Assembly: GCA_033763975.1 (NCBI GenBank) | Contig: JANRJM010000013.1 | Span: 376,603-434,106, forward strand | Length of the DNA stretch: 57,504 bases | Direction of reading: 5' to 3' | From: Planctomycetota bacterium | GTDB lineage: Bacteria > Planctomycetota > Phycisphaerae > Phycisphaerales > UBA1924 | Part shown: positions 8,526-16,350 of the stretch, piece by piece | How positions within the stretch are numbered: the first letter of the stretch is position 1 | How the letters are laid out: each line of letters begins with the position of its first letter | Program-made: the position numbers and the translations under genes | The notes under the pieces: generated by a model | The model's input: the letters and a program-made list of their open reading frames with translations, nothing else | Told to the model about the DNA's origin: nothing | Database searches by the model: none

Positions 8526-9938
8526 TCAGGCCCGCGCCTCGGCCGACGCCGGCTCGCCCGGGTCCTCGTACGACACCAGCGGGATCTCGTCCTCGGGCGA
8601 CGCGAACTGCGCGTTCCACGCGGCGAACACGCGCTCGCGGTACACCAGGCGGCAGACGATCGCCATCGTGTACCACGTATCGGGCGCGCCCACGAACGTC
8701 CCCTGCTTCAGCGACAGCAGCACCAGGTACGCGCCCAGCGCCAGCATCACCGCCGCCGCCGACCGCTCGCTGGGGTCCTCGCGGTGCGAGGTCCAGAACT
8801 CGCGCCCGGCCTTGTACATCCACACGAGCAGCACGATCGTCACCGTGATGCCCAGCAGCCCGTACTCGCCCAGCATCTCGATGAACAGGTTGTGCGCATA
8901 ACTGTGCGGATGCCCGGAGACGTAGGAGTACGCGTTCGTTCCCAGGCCGAACAGCCACTTCGCCGGCTGCTGCAGGAGCGCATCGATCAGGATCCACGCC
9001 TCGAACGCCCGGTCGGCCAGCGTGTCGAACTGCGCCTGCAGGTCCCACCGCCGGCTCTGCTCCACGTTCTGCGCGATGAAGAACCGCAGGGCGATGAGCG
9101 CGACCCCGCCGACGGCCCCCAGGCCGATCAGGCTCACGAAGAACTGCTTCACGTTGCGCACCGGGCGCGCCAAGGGCCAGAAGAGCGCCATCACGAGCAG
9201 CGCCAGAATGAGCTGCCCGCGCGACCCCGCCGCCACCGCGATCCCCAGCCCCAGGAACACCCCGCCCAGGCGCGCCAGGTTCACCAGCCTCGTCGCGCGC
9301 GACGGGAGCATGAGGGCGGCGACGATCGCCAACTGCCCGCCCATCTGCGCGGTCGCGAGCGGGCTCCCGCGATAGTCCGCCACGCCCTGGAAGTATCCGA
9401 TCTCCAGCGTGAGGCGTCCGGCGTAGAACTTCGCCTGCGGGTTCGTGAGGAACAACCCGATCACCACGCACCCGGCGATCAGGAACGGCATGAAGAACCG
9501 CTGCACGTCGCGGACGTCGCTGAACACGAGCGGGAGCAGCAGGATCTGCATCACCCAGTACGGCGCGCCGTCGATGGCGCGGGCGATCGCCGTGTCCTGC
9601 GACGGGCTGTAGAGGATCGCGAACAGCCCGAACATGTACATGAACAGCAGCAGCACGGCGTAGCGGTTCCAGTACCCGATGAACACGCCCCGACCGCGCG
9701 TCACGCTCGACAGCACCGCGATGCAGACCCCCGCGAAGATGATCATGTTGAACCACGACGAGTGCTGCGCGAAGATCGGCAGGTACGTCATCTGCAGCTG
9801 CTTCAGCGGGTAGAGGATCAGCACGAGCGCGAACGCGAACGCCGGGCGCTGATAGCACAGCACCATCGACGCGGCCAGGGCCGCCAGCACGAGATACCCG
9901 AACGCCGCGAGCATGCGATCTCCGACCCCCCGAGACAC
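8526..9938 (-). CDS. O-antigen ligase/polymerase-like membrane protein (Wzy/WaaL superfamily)
   Basis: A 470-aa integral inner-membrane protein with about 10-12 hydrophobic segments. A long periplasmic loop follows residue 300 and contains GLGTNAYSYVSGHPHSYAHNLFIEMLGEYG. The H-x-H...HN-x-x-x-E-x-x-x-x-x-G pattern is the hallmark of the O-antigen ligase/Wzy family. It would polymerise or transfer lipid-linked oligosaccharide on the periplasmic face, fitting the surrounding glycosyltransferases. It is transcribed opposite to the rest of the cluster. The ATG at 9914 (MLAAFGYL) is an alternative start 8 codons in. Confidence 0.88.
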   Translation of the reverse strand: MSRGVGDRMLAAFGYLVLAALAASMVLCYQRPAFAFALVLILYPLKQLQMTYLPIFAQHSSWFNMIIFAGVCIAVLSSVTRGRGVFIGYWNRYAVLLLFMYMFGLFAILYSPSQDTAIARAIDGAPYWVMQILLLPLVFSDVRDVQRFFMPFLIAGCVVIGLFLTNPQAKFYAGRLTLEIGYFQGVADYRGSPLATAQMGGQLAIVAALMLPSRATRLVNLARLGGVFLGLGIAVAAGSRGQLILALLVMALFWPLARPVRNVKQFFVSLIGLGAVGGVALIALRFFIAQNVEQSRRWDLQAQFDTLADRAFEAWILIDALLQQPAKWLFGLGTNAYSYVSGHPHSYAHNLFIEMLGEYGLLGITVTIVLLVWMYKAGREFWTSHREDPSERSAAAVMLALGAYLVLLSLKQGTFVGAPDTWYTMAIVCRLVYRERVFAAWNAQFASPEDEIPLVSYEDPGEPASAEARA

Positions 9939-10270
9939 TCCCGCCCACGAGCCGTTCGCTCGGCGCGGGGTGGATGTTCGGCGGTGTTCCCGAGATATCG
10001 GTCACTGGCACGCGTCGCTGCAGGACGCCCAGGACCGAACACCGGTAGAACATCATATCCGGCAAGGCGACCGCCACCGGATTTGCCCGCGTCCGATCGA
10101 TTGCGCCCGCAGCACCGGCGGGAGCGGCGGGGATGGCGCGAGCGGGGCACGTTGTGCAGATGTGCGTCCCGATGGGCCTCTTTCGCCCGGCGGGGGCAAC
10201 GTTGCGCGGGGGCGCGCCGATGCAACCTGCGGCACTGGCGGAGGACCCGCCATCGCCGGAGGAGATCGCC
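9939..10270. other. Divergent intergenic region with a dyad
   Basis: 332 nt lie between the divergent ligase-like gene and the GH56-like gene. The main feature is a near-perfect nested palindrome at 10057-10082 (ATCCGG...CCGGAT enclosing GGCG...CGCC). It could be a regulator site controlling both directions or a transcript hairpin. No confident -10/-35 pair was identified. A GGAGGAG ribosome-binding site at its right end serves the GH56-like gene. Confidence 0.4.
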
Positions 10271-12178
10271 ATGCCCAGCGTCCTGCTGACCCTGACGTCC
10301 ACGAGCCGCGCCCGACTGTTCGCCGCGGTGGCGGGGCTGACGGCCGGCGTCGCGCCCTCGCTCGCGCAGGCTCCGCCCGCGAACGCCCCGGCCCCCTTCA
10401 GCCTCTACTGGAACGTGAACTCCACGCAGGCGAACCGCCCGAACATCTCGGGCGCCAACAACCTGCGCACGAACGTCGTGATCTTCGACGCCGCTCAGCT
10501 CGGTTCCTTCCCGCTGCAGGGGCCCCACATGATGGAGCTCGCCCCCGGCGGACGCGAGGCGTTCATCCAGGCGCACGTCGCCCGCATCGCCTCGCAGATC
10601 GGCGGGTACGGCAAGATCCCCGATGAGTCGTGGGAGGGCTACGCCGTCATCGACTACGAACTGTGGATGCCCTACTGGACGCTGCACGTCAACGACGCGT
10701 CCACGGGCGCCTTCGACGCCAACGACCGGGACTTCCTCGACGACTGGCGCGACTACATCCGCCAGAACCGCCCGACCCTGCTCGCCGGCCGCACTTTGCA
10801 GGAGCAGGAGCAGATCTTCGCGGACACGTACATCGAGTCGGGCTCGGCCTTGTTCACCGCGACGATCCGCGAGTGCAAGCGTCTGCGTCCCAACGCCACC
10901 TGGGGGTTCTACAACCTGCCGGGCATGATGTACTGGACGTGGGTGGGCAACGTCAGCCCGCACACGCAGCGCCGCGCGGACGCGCAGCGTGTGCACGACG
11001 TCGAACTCGCCTGGCTCCACCCGGAGGTCGACGCGTACTTTCCCTGCTTCTACACGTACTACACGTCGGTGCCGCACCCGACCCCGCGCACCCGCCAGGA
11101 CTCGTACGCCGACAACAACGCGTGGTGGAGCCGCGCCATGGTCGAGTGGCGGCGCTTCGCCGGCGACAAGCCGGTCGTGCCCTACATCTGGTACTCGTAC
11201 CACGACGGGGCGGGCAACCACGGGCTGCCGTTCCTCAACGACTTCAACGCCGACAACAACTTCCGGGCCGCCCAGCGCAACGGCGCGAATGACGTGATCG
11301 TCTGGGGATGGGTGCCCACCTCTGCAGAGCGCGATCGGGTCCAGCAGTACCTCGACGACCGCTTCTTCCCGATGTGGAATCAGCTCGACGCCGAGCTCGA
11401 GGCCCTCCGCAACCCGCCTCCGCCGCCCCCGCCCCCGCCCGAGCCGCCCACCGGCGGCGGCGGTGGCCCGCCCGCGCCCCCGCCTCCCCCGCCCGAGCCG
11501 CCCACCGGCGGCGGTGGTGGCGATCCGCCCCCGCCTCCTCCGCCCGAACAGCCCACCGGCGGTGGTGGTGGCGATCCGCCCCCGCCCCCGCCTCCCCCGC
11601 CCGAACAGCCCACCGGCGGCGGCGGTGGTGATCCGCCCCCGCCCCCTCCCCCGCCGCCCGAGCCGCCCACCGGCGGCGGTAGTGGCGATCCGCCTCCCGC
11701 GCCGCCCGAGCCCCCGTCCGGCGGCGGCGGTGGTGAGCCGCCCGCGCCTCCCGCGCCGCCCGAGCAGCCCACCGGCGGGGATCCGCCCTCGCCCCCGCCG
11801 CCCGGTGGCGACGATCCTCCGCCCACGGCCCCCGGTTCGTCGGGCGGCGGCTCGGCGCAGCCAGTCGCACCGCTTCCCCCGTCCGCGCGCTCGGCGCGCG
11901 ACATCCTGAACACGGCGCGCGGACGCACGTCCGGCACCACCACCGGCGGCGGCAACCCGGCCCGCCTGCGCTTCACCCAGGTGGTCGCACCCACGCCGCC
12001 GACGACGGGCCCGGCGCCCTCGGGCGGCACGGGGTCCGGGGGCGCGTCGCCCTCAGGCCCGTCGGGCTCCAGCGTCATCGACATCACCCGGCGCAACCGC
12101 GTCAGTGTGCCGAGCGTGGCGCGACCCGACCGCATCAGCATCATGGAAGCACTGATGCGCGCCCGCGGGAACCGATAG
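10271..12178 (+). CDS. Secreted GH56 (hyaluronidase-family)-like glycosidase with Pro/Gly-rich tail
   Basis: A 635-aa protein that starts at an ATG preceded by GGAGGAG. A signal peptide ends near LAQA (residues 31-34). Residues of about 41-370 follow the GH56 fold plan known from bee-venom and mammalian hyaluronidases. FSLYWNVNS corresponds to the first strand. YAVIDYELWMPYW corresponds to the catalytic VIDFExWRPxW block, with Asp128 and Glu130 in the D-x-E positions. FTATIRECKRLRPNATWGFYNLPG, KPVVPYIWYSYHD and GANDVIVWGW match later conserved blocks. Residues of about 382-505 are Pro-rich/Gly-rich repeats and the rest is low-complexity. Predicted activity is endo-hydrolysis of a glycosaminoglycan-like or cluster-made polysaccharide; the substrate is unknown. 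The assignment rests on motif order read by eye. Confidence 0.78.
   Translation: MPSVLLTLTSTSRARLFAAVAGLTAGVAPSLAQAPPANAPAPFSLYWNVNSTQANRPNISGANNLRTNVVIFDAAQLGSFPLQGPHMMELAPGGREAFIQAHVARIASQIGGYGKIPDESWEGYAVIDYELWMPYWTLHVNDASTGAFDANDRDFLDDWRDYIRQNRPTLLAGRTLQEQEQIFADTYIESGSALFTATIRECKRLRPNATWGFYNLPGMMYWTWVGNVSPHTQRRADAQRVHDVELAWLHPEVDAYFPCFYTYYTSVPHPTPRTRQDSYADNNAWWSRAMVEWRRFAGDKPVVPYIWYSYHDGAGNHGLPFLNDFNADNNFRAAQRNGANDVIVWGWVPTSAERDRVQQYLDDRFFPMWNQLDAELEALRNPPPPPPPPPEPPTGGGGGPPAPPPPPPEPPTGGGGGDPPPPPPPEQPTGGGGGDPPPPPPPPPEQPTGGGGGDPPPPPPPPPEPPTGGGSGDPPPAPPEPPSGGGGGEPPAPPAPPEQPTGGDPPSPPPPGGDDPPPTAPGSSGGGSAQPVAPLPPSARSARDILNTARGRTSGTTTGGGNPARLRFTQVVAPTPPTTGPAPSGGTGSGGASPSGPSGSSVIDITRRNRVSVPSVARPDRISIMEALMRARGNR
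11414..11785 (+). repeat. Proline/glycine-rich repeat tract
   Basis: About seven degenerate units, each a run of 6-9 prolines, then E/Q-PPTG and 4-5 glycines (sometimes ending in Asp). The DNA is an alternating C-rich/GGCGGC-rich imperfect repeat. It links the GH56-like catalytic domain to the C-terminal tail and may span the cell wall or bind matrix. Such DNA is prone to slippage. Confidence 0.85.
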
Positions 12179-12267
12179 ACCTATCTCGGGCGGCGTGGCG
12201 GACACGCCCCGTCGCCCGCTTCTACCATCGAGCTCCCCGGCGCGGGTGCTCGGGCGCCCACACCCGC

Positions 12268-13428
12268 ATGAAGATCCTGCAGCTCACCAGCTCGCTCTCG
12301 GCAAAGGCCGGCGGACCTCCGATGGTGGTCACGCGCCTCGCCGCCGCACAGGCCGGGCTGGGGCACCAGGTGACGTTGTGCTCGTACGAGACCGCGCCCG
12401 GCGACGCGGAATCGCCCGTCGACATGGCCCGCGCGGGCGGGAACCTGACGAACGCGCGCCTGCCGCGGGGCGGGCGTCTGGAGCGCGTGCTCCCGCGCGC
12501 CGGGATGGGCGTGCTGCGCTCGATGCTCCCGTCGTTCGACATCCTGCACATCCACTCGCTGTGGGAGCCGATCTGCCTGGGCGCGTCGATGGAGGCGCGC
12601 CGCGCGGGCGTGCCCTATGCCCTGGCGCCGCACGGCATGCTCGACCCCTGGGCGCTCTCGGAGAAGGCGCTCAAGAAGAAGGTCTTCCTCGCGCTGGCCT
12701 ACCGGCGGATGGTGGAGCGCGCCGGCATGATCCACGCGCTGAGCGCGTACGAGGCGACGAGCATCCGAGCGCTGGGCGTGCGGGCGCCGATCGAGACCAT
12801 CCCCAACGGGGTGTTCCTCGAAGAGATCGACCCGCTGCCAGCGCCGGGCAGCTTCCACGCGGCCCGCCCCGAACTGCGGGGCGAGCCCTACGCCCTCTTC
12901 CTGAGCCGCCTGCACCCGGTGAAGGGGCTCGACATCCTGGCGGAGGCGTTCGCGCGCGTGCTGCAGGACTGCCCGGACGCGCGCCTGGTGGTCGTCGGCC
13001 CGGACTGGGGCGCGAAGGAGCCGCTCGAGGCGCAGGCGAAGTCGCTGGGGATCGCCGAGCGGGTCCACCTGACCGGGCCGCTCTACGCCAAGGACAAGTT
13101 CGCGGCGATGGTCGACGCGTCGTGCTTCGTGCTGCCGAGCAAGCACGAGGCGTTCAGCGTGGCGATCGTGGAAGCGCTGGCGTCGTCGTGCCCGCCGGTG
13201 ATCAGCGAGCAGTGCCATTTCCAGGAGGTTGCCGACGAGGGCGCCGGGTTCTGCGTGCCGCGCGAGCCCGAGCACGTCGCCCGCGCGATGGTGATGCTGC
13301 TGCGCGATCGTCCGCTGCGCGCGAGCATGGGCGCCGCCGGACGGGCGATGGTCGAATCGAAGTACACCTGGCCCCGGATCGCCGCCCAGAGCGTCGAGGC
13401 GTACGCGCGAGCCCGTCGCCCCCGCTGA
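12268..13428 (+). CDS. Glycosyltransferase family 4 (WcaI-like)
   Basis: A 386-aa GT-B glycosyltransferase. It starts at MKILQLTSSLSAKAGGPPMVV, the usual first strand plus GGP loop. DILHIHSLWEP and APHGMLDPWAL (a subgroup signature) lie in the acceptor domain. LSRLHPVKGLDILAEAF opens the donor-binding domain and KHEAFSVAIVEALASSCP holds the E-x7-E nucleotide-sugar motif. It probably adds one residue of the exopolysaccharide. A TACCAT hexamer lies about 35 nt upstream. The next glycosyltransferase gene follows 51 nt downstream in the same direction. Confidence 0.92.
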   Translation: MKILQLTSSLSAKAGGPPMVVTRLAAAQAGLGHQVTLCSYETAPGDAESPVDMARAGGNLTNARLPRGGRLERVLPRAGMGVLRSMLPSFDILHIHSLWEPICLGASMEARRAGVPYALAPHGMLDPWALSEKALKKKVFLALAYRRMVERAGMIHALSAYEATSIRALGVRAPIETIPNGVFLEEIDPLPAPGSFHAARPELRGEPYALFLSRLHPVKGLDILAEAFARVLQDCPDARLVVVGPDWGAKEPLEAQAKSLGIAERVHLTGPLYAKDKFAAMVDASCFVLPSKHEAFSVAIVEALASSCPPVISEQCHFQEVADEGAGFCVPREPEHVARAMVMLLRDRPLRASMGAAGRAMVESKYTWPRIAAQSVEAYARARRPR

Positions 13429-13479
13429 GGCCGCCCCCCGCGCCTTCTACCATGTGCCCCCGTCGCGGGGGAGAACCGT

Positions 13480-14685
13480 GTGACGACCGCCATACCCACC
13501 CCGAACCCCCCGCTGCCCGCGCCGACGACCGGCACCATCCGCGTCGTCATCCAGCAGCCCTGCCTCAGCCACTACCGCGTGCCGGTGTTCCGCGAGCTCG
13601 CGTCACGCCGGGGCCTCGACCTGCTGGTGCTCTACGGCGACGAAAAGGGCATCACGAACGTGGCGCCCGAGGGGTTCCGCGCCGAGTTCGTGAAACTGCA
13701 CGACATGCGCGTCGCGGGAACGCTCGTGCGGTACCACGCGGCCCAGTTCTCGCACTGCCGGCGCGAGTGCGCGGACGTCGTCGTGCTGTCGTGGAGCACC
13801 CGCTACGCCTCGCTCGTGCCCGGGCTGGCCCGCGCGCGATGGAACGACTTGGGCGTCGTGCTGTGGGGTCACGGGTACTCCAAGGCCGAGACACGCATCC
13901 GCCGGCGCCTTCGCACGCTTCTGCCGGGCGTGACGGATTCGGTGCTGTTCTACAACTACACGGCGGCGCAGGACCTGATCGACACGAACCTCATCCGCCC
14001 GGAGAGGGTCTTCGTCGCGCTGAACACCATCGACCTCTCGCCCGTGCAGGCCGCCGCCGACGTCTGGCGTCGCGACCCCGCGCGCCTGGCGCGCTTCCGC
14101 TTCGAGCACGGGCTGGGCGCCGGGCCCGTGGTGCTCTTCGTCTCGCGCCTGTTCGCCGAGAACCAGACCGACGTGCTCGTCCGGGCCGCCCCCGCGCTCG
14201 CGTCGAGATTTCCCGGCGCAAAGGTCGTCATCGTCGGCGATGGCCCGGACGCGCCCCGCCTGCGGGCCCTCGCCAAGGACATCGGCGCCGACGACGCGGT
14301 CCGCTTCGCCGGGGCCGTCTTCGGCGAAGAGAACGTCGCCCCCTGGTTCCTCTCCGCCGATGTCTTCTGCTACCCCGCCAATGTCGGCCTCAGCCTCATC
14401 CACGCGCTCAGCTACAGCCTGCCCGTCGTCACTGGCGACCGCCTGCAGAGCCAGAACCCGGAGATCGAGGCCTTCCGCGACAACGTGAACGGGCTGCTCT
14501 TCCGGCACGCCGAGCCCGACAGCCTCGTCGAGACCTTGTCGCTGCTCCTGGGCGACGCGGCGCTGCGACGGCGCCTCAGCGAAGGCGCCCTCGACACCGT
14601 CACCAACGACTACTCGATCCCCAAGATGGTCGACGGCATGGAGGCCGCGATCCGCTACGCCGCCGCCCGGCACCCGCTCGCCTGA
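13480..14685 (+). CDS. Glycosyltransferase family 4
   Basis: A 401-aa GT-B enzyme with a GTG start. The N-domain begins at IRVVIQQPCLSHYRVPVFRELA, whose HYRVP motif is similar to the TPYR region of the 7293 gene. VSRLFAENQTDVLVRAAPAL starts the donor domain. The E-x7-E site is replaced by NVGLSLIHALSYSLPVV, where the first Glu is Asn/Gly-like, as in some family members. Gene order suggests it acts in the same polysaccharide pathway. Its TGA abuts the TGA of the convergent methyltransferase gene with no spacer (TGATCA). Confidence 0.9.
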   Translation: MTTAIPTPNPPLPAPTTGTIRVVIQQPCLSHYRVPVFRELASRRGLDLLVLYGDEKGITNVAPEGFRAEFVKLHDMRVAGTLVRYHAAQFSHCRRECADVVVLSWSTRYASLVPGLARARWNDLGVVLWGHGYSKAETRIRRRLRTLLPGVTDSVLFYNYTAAQDLIDTNLIRPERVFVALNTIDLSPVQAAADVWRRDPARLARFRFEHGLGAGPVVLFVSRLFAENQTDVLVRAAPALASRFPGAKVVIVGDGPDAPRLRALAKDIGADDAVRFAGAVFGEENVAPWFLSADVFCYPANVGLSLIHALSYSLPVVTGDRLQSQNPEIEAFRDNVNGLLFRHAEPDSLVETLSLLLGDAALRRRLSEGALDTVTNDYSIPKMVDGMEAAIRYAAARHPLA

Positions 14686-15498
14686 TCACGCCCGGCGGAA
14701 CACCAGTTTCGGTCGAGGCTCCAGCCAGACGCTGCGGCATCGCCGCACGTACGTGAACCCGGCCTCTTCCGCCAACGTCCGCAGCACCCGCGCCGAGATC
14801 GCCGGCCCGCTGTCCAGCGCGATGAAGCCCCCCGCCCGCACCACCCGCGCCAGTTCGTGCACCAGCGACTCGACCTGCGCAGGACGCAGGTACAGCCCCA
14901 CCACCCCGCCCGAGATCGCAAAGTCCGCGCTGCCGTCCGCCACGCGCTCCCCGCGCACCACCAGCGGGCGGCTGATGTCCTGGCACTCGAACCACGGACG
15001 CATCACCTCGCCACGCGCGCTGCGGAACGACCCCGCCGCGCCCCGCGCCCGCGCCACCTCCACGTAGCGCGACACCGCCTCGAACCCGATGATCTCCCAC
15101 GACGGGTTCCCGAAGCGGCACAGAATCTCCGTCGACGTGCCCGGCCCGCAGCCCAGATCCAGCAGGCGCGCCCCGAACCGCGGCACGCGCCCCGAGATCG
15201 CCCGCGGGATCTGCCGCGACTCCACCCACACCTGCGGCAGGTTGTACGCGTGAAACTCCTCGTCGCGCAGCCGCGAAAACCCGTCGAGCACCGCGCGGGG
15301 ATCGGCCCCGATCATCCCCTGCCCCTGGATCCGCCCGCCCCGCGCCCGCACCGACAACTCCCGCGCCTTGCTCCGCAGCAGCGCCTTCCACGGCAGGCGA
15401 ACTTCCCGCGCCATGCGGCGCGAGATGTGCAGCACCCCGCCGCCGGGCGCGCCTGATGCGAGTTGTCCGGTCCGGCTTCCCAGCGTCGCGTGCGTCAC
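14686..15498 (-). CDS. SAM-dependent methyltransferase (class I)
   Basis: A 270-aa protein. ARLLDLGCGPGTSTEILCRF is motif I of the Rossmann-fold methyltransferases. SADFAISGGVVGLY is the motif IV region, followed by VRAGGFIALDSGP. The first 80 residues are basic and not recognised. The start is a GTG with GGAG about 6 nt upstream. It closes the exopolysaccharide region and could methylate a sugar or lipid carrier, but the substrate cannot be deduced. A Rossmann methyltransferase is certain; the pathway link is only from position. Confidence 0.82.
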   Translation of the reverse strand: MTHATLGSRTGQLASGAPGGGVLHISRRMAREVRLPWKALLRSKARELSVRARGGRIQGQGMIGADPRAVLDGFSRLRDEEFHAYNLPQVWVESRQIPRAISGRVPRFGARLLDLGCGPGTSTEILCRFGNPSWEIIGFEAVSRYVEVARARGAAGSFRSARGEVMRPWFECQDISRPLVVRGERVADGSADFAISGGVVGLYLRPAQVESLVHELARVVRAGGFIALDSGPAISARVLRTLAEEAGFTYVRRCRSVWLEPRPKLVFRRA

Positions 15499-15717
15499 AC
15501 AGTCTCCAGTCGTCCCGCCCTGTACTCTTCTTCGGAAAGTAAGCGGTCACTTTACGTCGGATTTCCGTCCGCCGCAGGATGAACGTTGCCCCGCACGCCC
15601 GCAGATCTCGGGTTCCGGGGAAACTCTGGCCCCGTTCGTAGCGCTGCCTTCGCGCTCGCTCGGCGCACTGTGCGGCGTGTGCATGCGACCATCTCGTGCG
15701 CCCGGGTGTGAAGTCGC

Positions 15718-15855
15718 TCAGGCCCCCCGCCCGCATTCCGGGCACTGCACAGACGGAATGCCGGCGAGTTCGTACCCGCACGGGCGGCAGGCGGTCGGGC
15801 CGCGACGCGAGCGCTGCTTCCAGAGACGGGCCTGCTGCGACAGCGAGTGCAGGTC
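15718..15855 (-). pseudogene. In-frame zinc-ribbon extension beyond a stop codon
   Basis: Directly after the TAA that ends the upstream gene (15856-15858), the same frame stays open for 45 codons to a TGA at 15718. It encodes a basic linker followed by CRPCGYELAGIPSVQCPECG, a four-cysteine zinc ribbon of a type common in planctomycete proteins. There is no ATG or GTG start and no ribosome-binding site of its own. The likeliest reading is that the ribbon was the C-terminus of the preceding membrane protein and was cut off by a single nonsense change. Stop-codon readthrough is the alternative. Confidence 0.6.
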
Positions 15856-16338
15856 TTACGTGAGCACGTCCCGAAGAATGGACCGCACGCCGTACGCCGC
15901 GGCGAGGAGCACAAGCGCCATGAGTATCATGCAGCCGATTCCGAGGCCCGTGCCACTTTGCCGGCGCGCGCTCGTCTGCTTCGCGCCCGGCTCGGGCGTC
16001 AGCTCGGCCAGACGACGCTGCGCACATTCGGGCAATCCTGATGGCTTGCGCGTCGCGAAGCAGCGTGGCAACTGCCCCAGGACTCGCTCACGAACACCCG
16101 CGCACGATTGCACGAACACCGCGATCGCCGCCGACGCCTGCGGATCATCGCAAGCCGTGAGAAAGAACCACCGCCCGGCCTCTCGTGTGTCCCGCATGTC
16201 GCAAGACAGCCGTGCGATCCGCTCGCACAGCTCCGCCGAGTACCCCGCTTCGCGCACGCGCGACATGAGCCTGCGTCGCGCACTGCCCAGATCCCCAGCG
16301 ACGACATCCCGCTCAACTCGCTCGATGAGCCGGCGCAT
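15856..16338 (-). CDS. Small helical protein with C-terminal membrane anchor
   Basis: A 160-aa protein of unknown function. Residues 1-80 are helical, with alternating segments such as GDLGSARRRLMSRVREAGYSA and DTREAGRWFFLTACDDP that resemble a small repeat-type fold. A polar stretch follows, then one transmembrane helix (GLGIGCMILMALVLLAAAYG) near the C-terminus. It ends in TAA, but the frame continues into a zinc ribbon (15718-15855), so the present protein may be a truncated form. It sits 12 nt upstream of nothing on its strand; the carboxylase gene ends just before it. Confidence 0.65.
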   Translation of the reverse strand: MRRLIERVERDVVAGDLGSARRRLMSRVREAGYSAELCERIARLSCDMRDTREAGRWFFLTACDDPQASAAIAVFVQSCAGVRERVLGQLPRCFATRKPSGLPECAQRRLAELTPEPGAKQTSARRQSGTGLGIGCMILMALVLLAAAYGVRSILRDVLT

Positions 16339-16350
16339 CGCGCACCTCCC

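Noticed and set aside
3917-15498. Exosortase/PEP-CTERM system suggested by the deacetylase type
   Set aside because: No exosortase, no PEP-CTERM tail and no PEP-CTERM-type secreted protein are present in the window.
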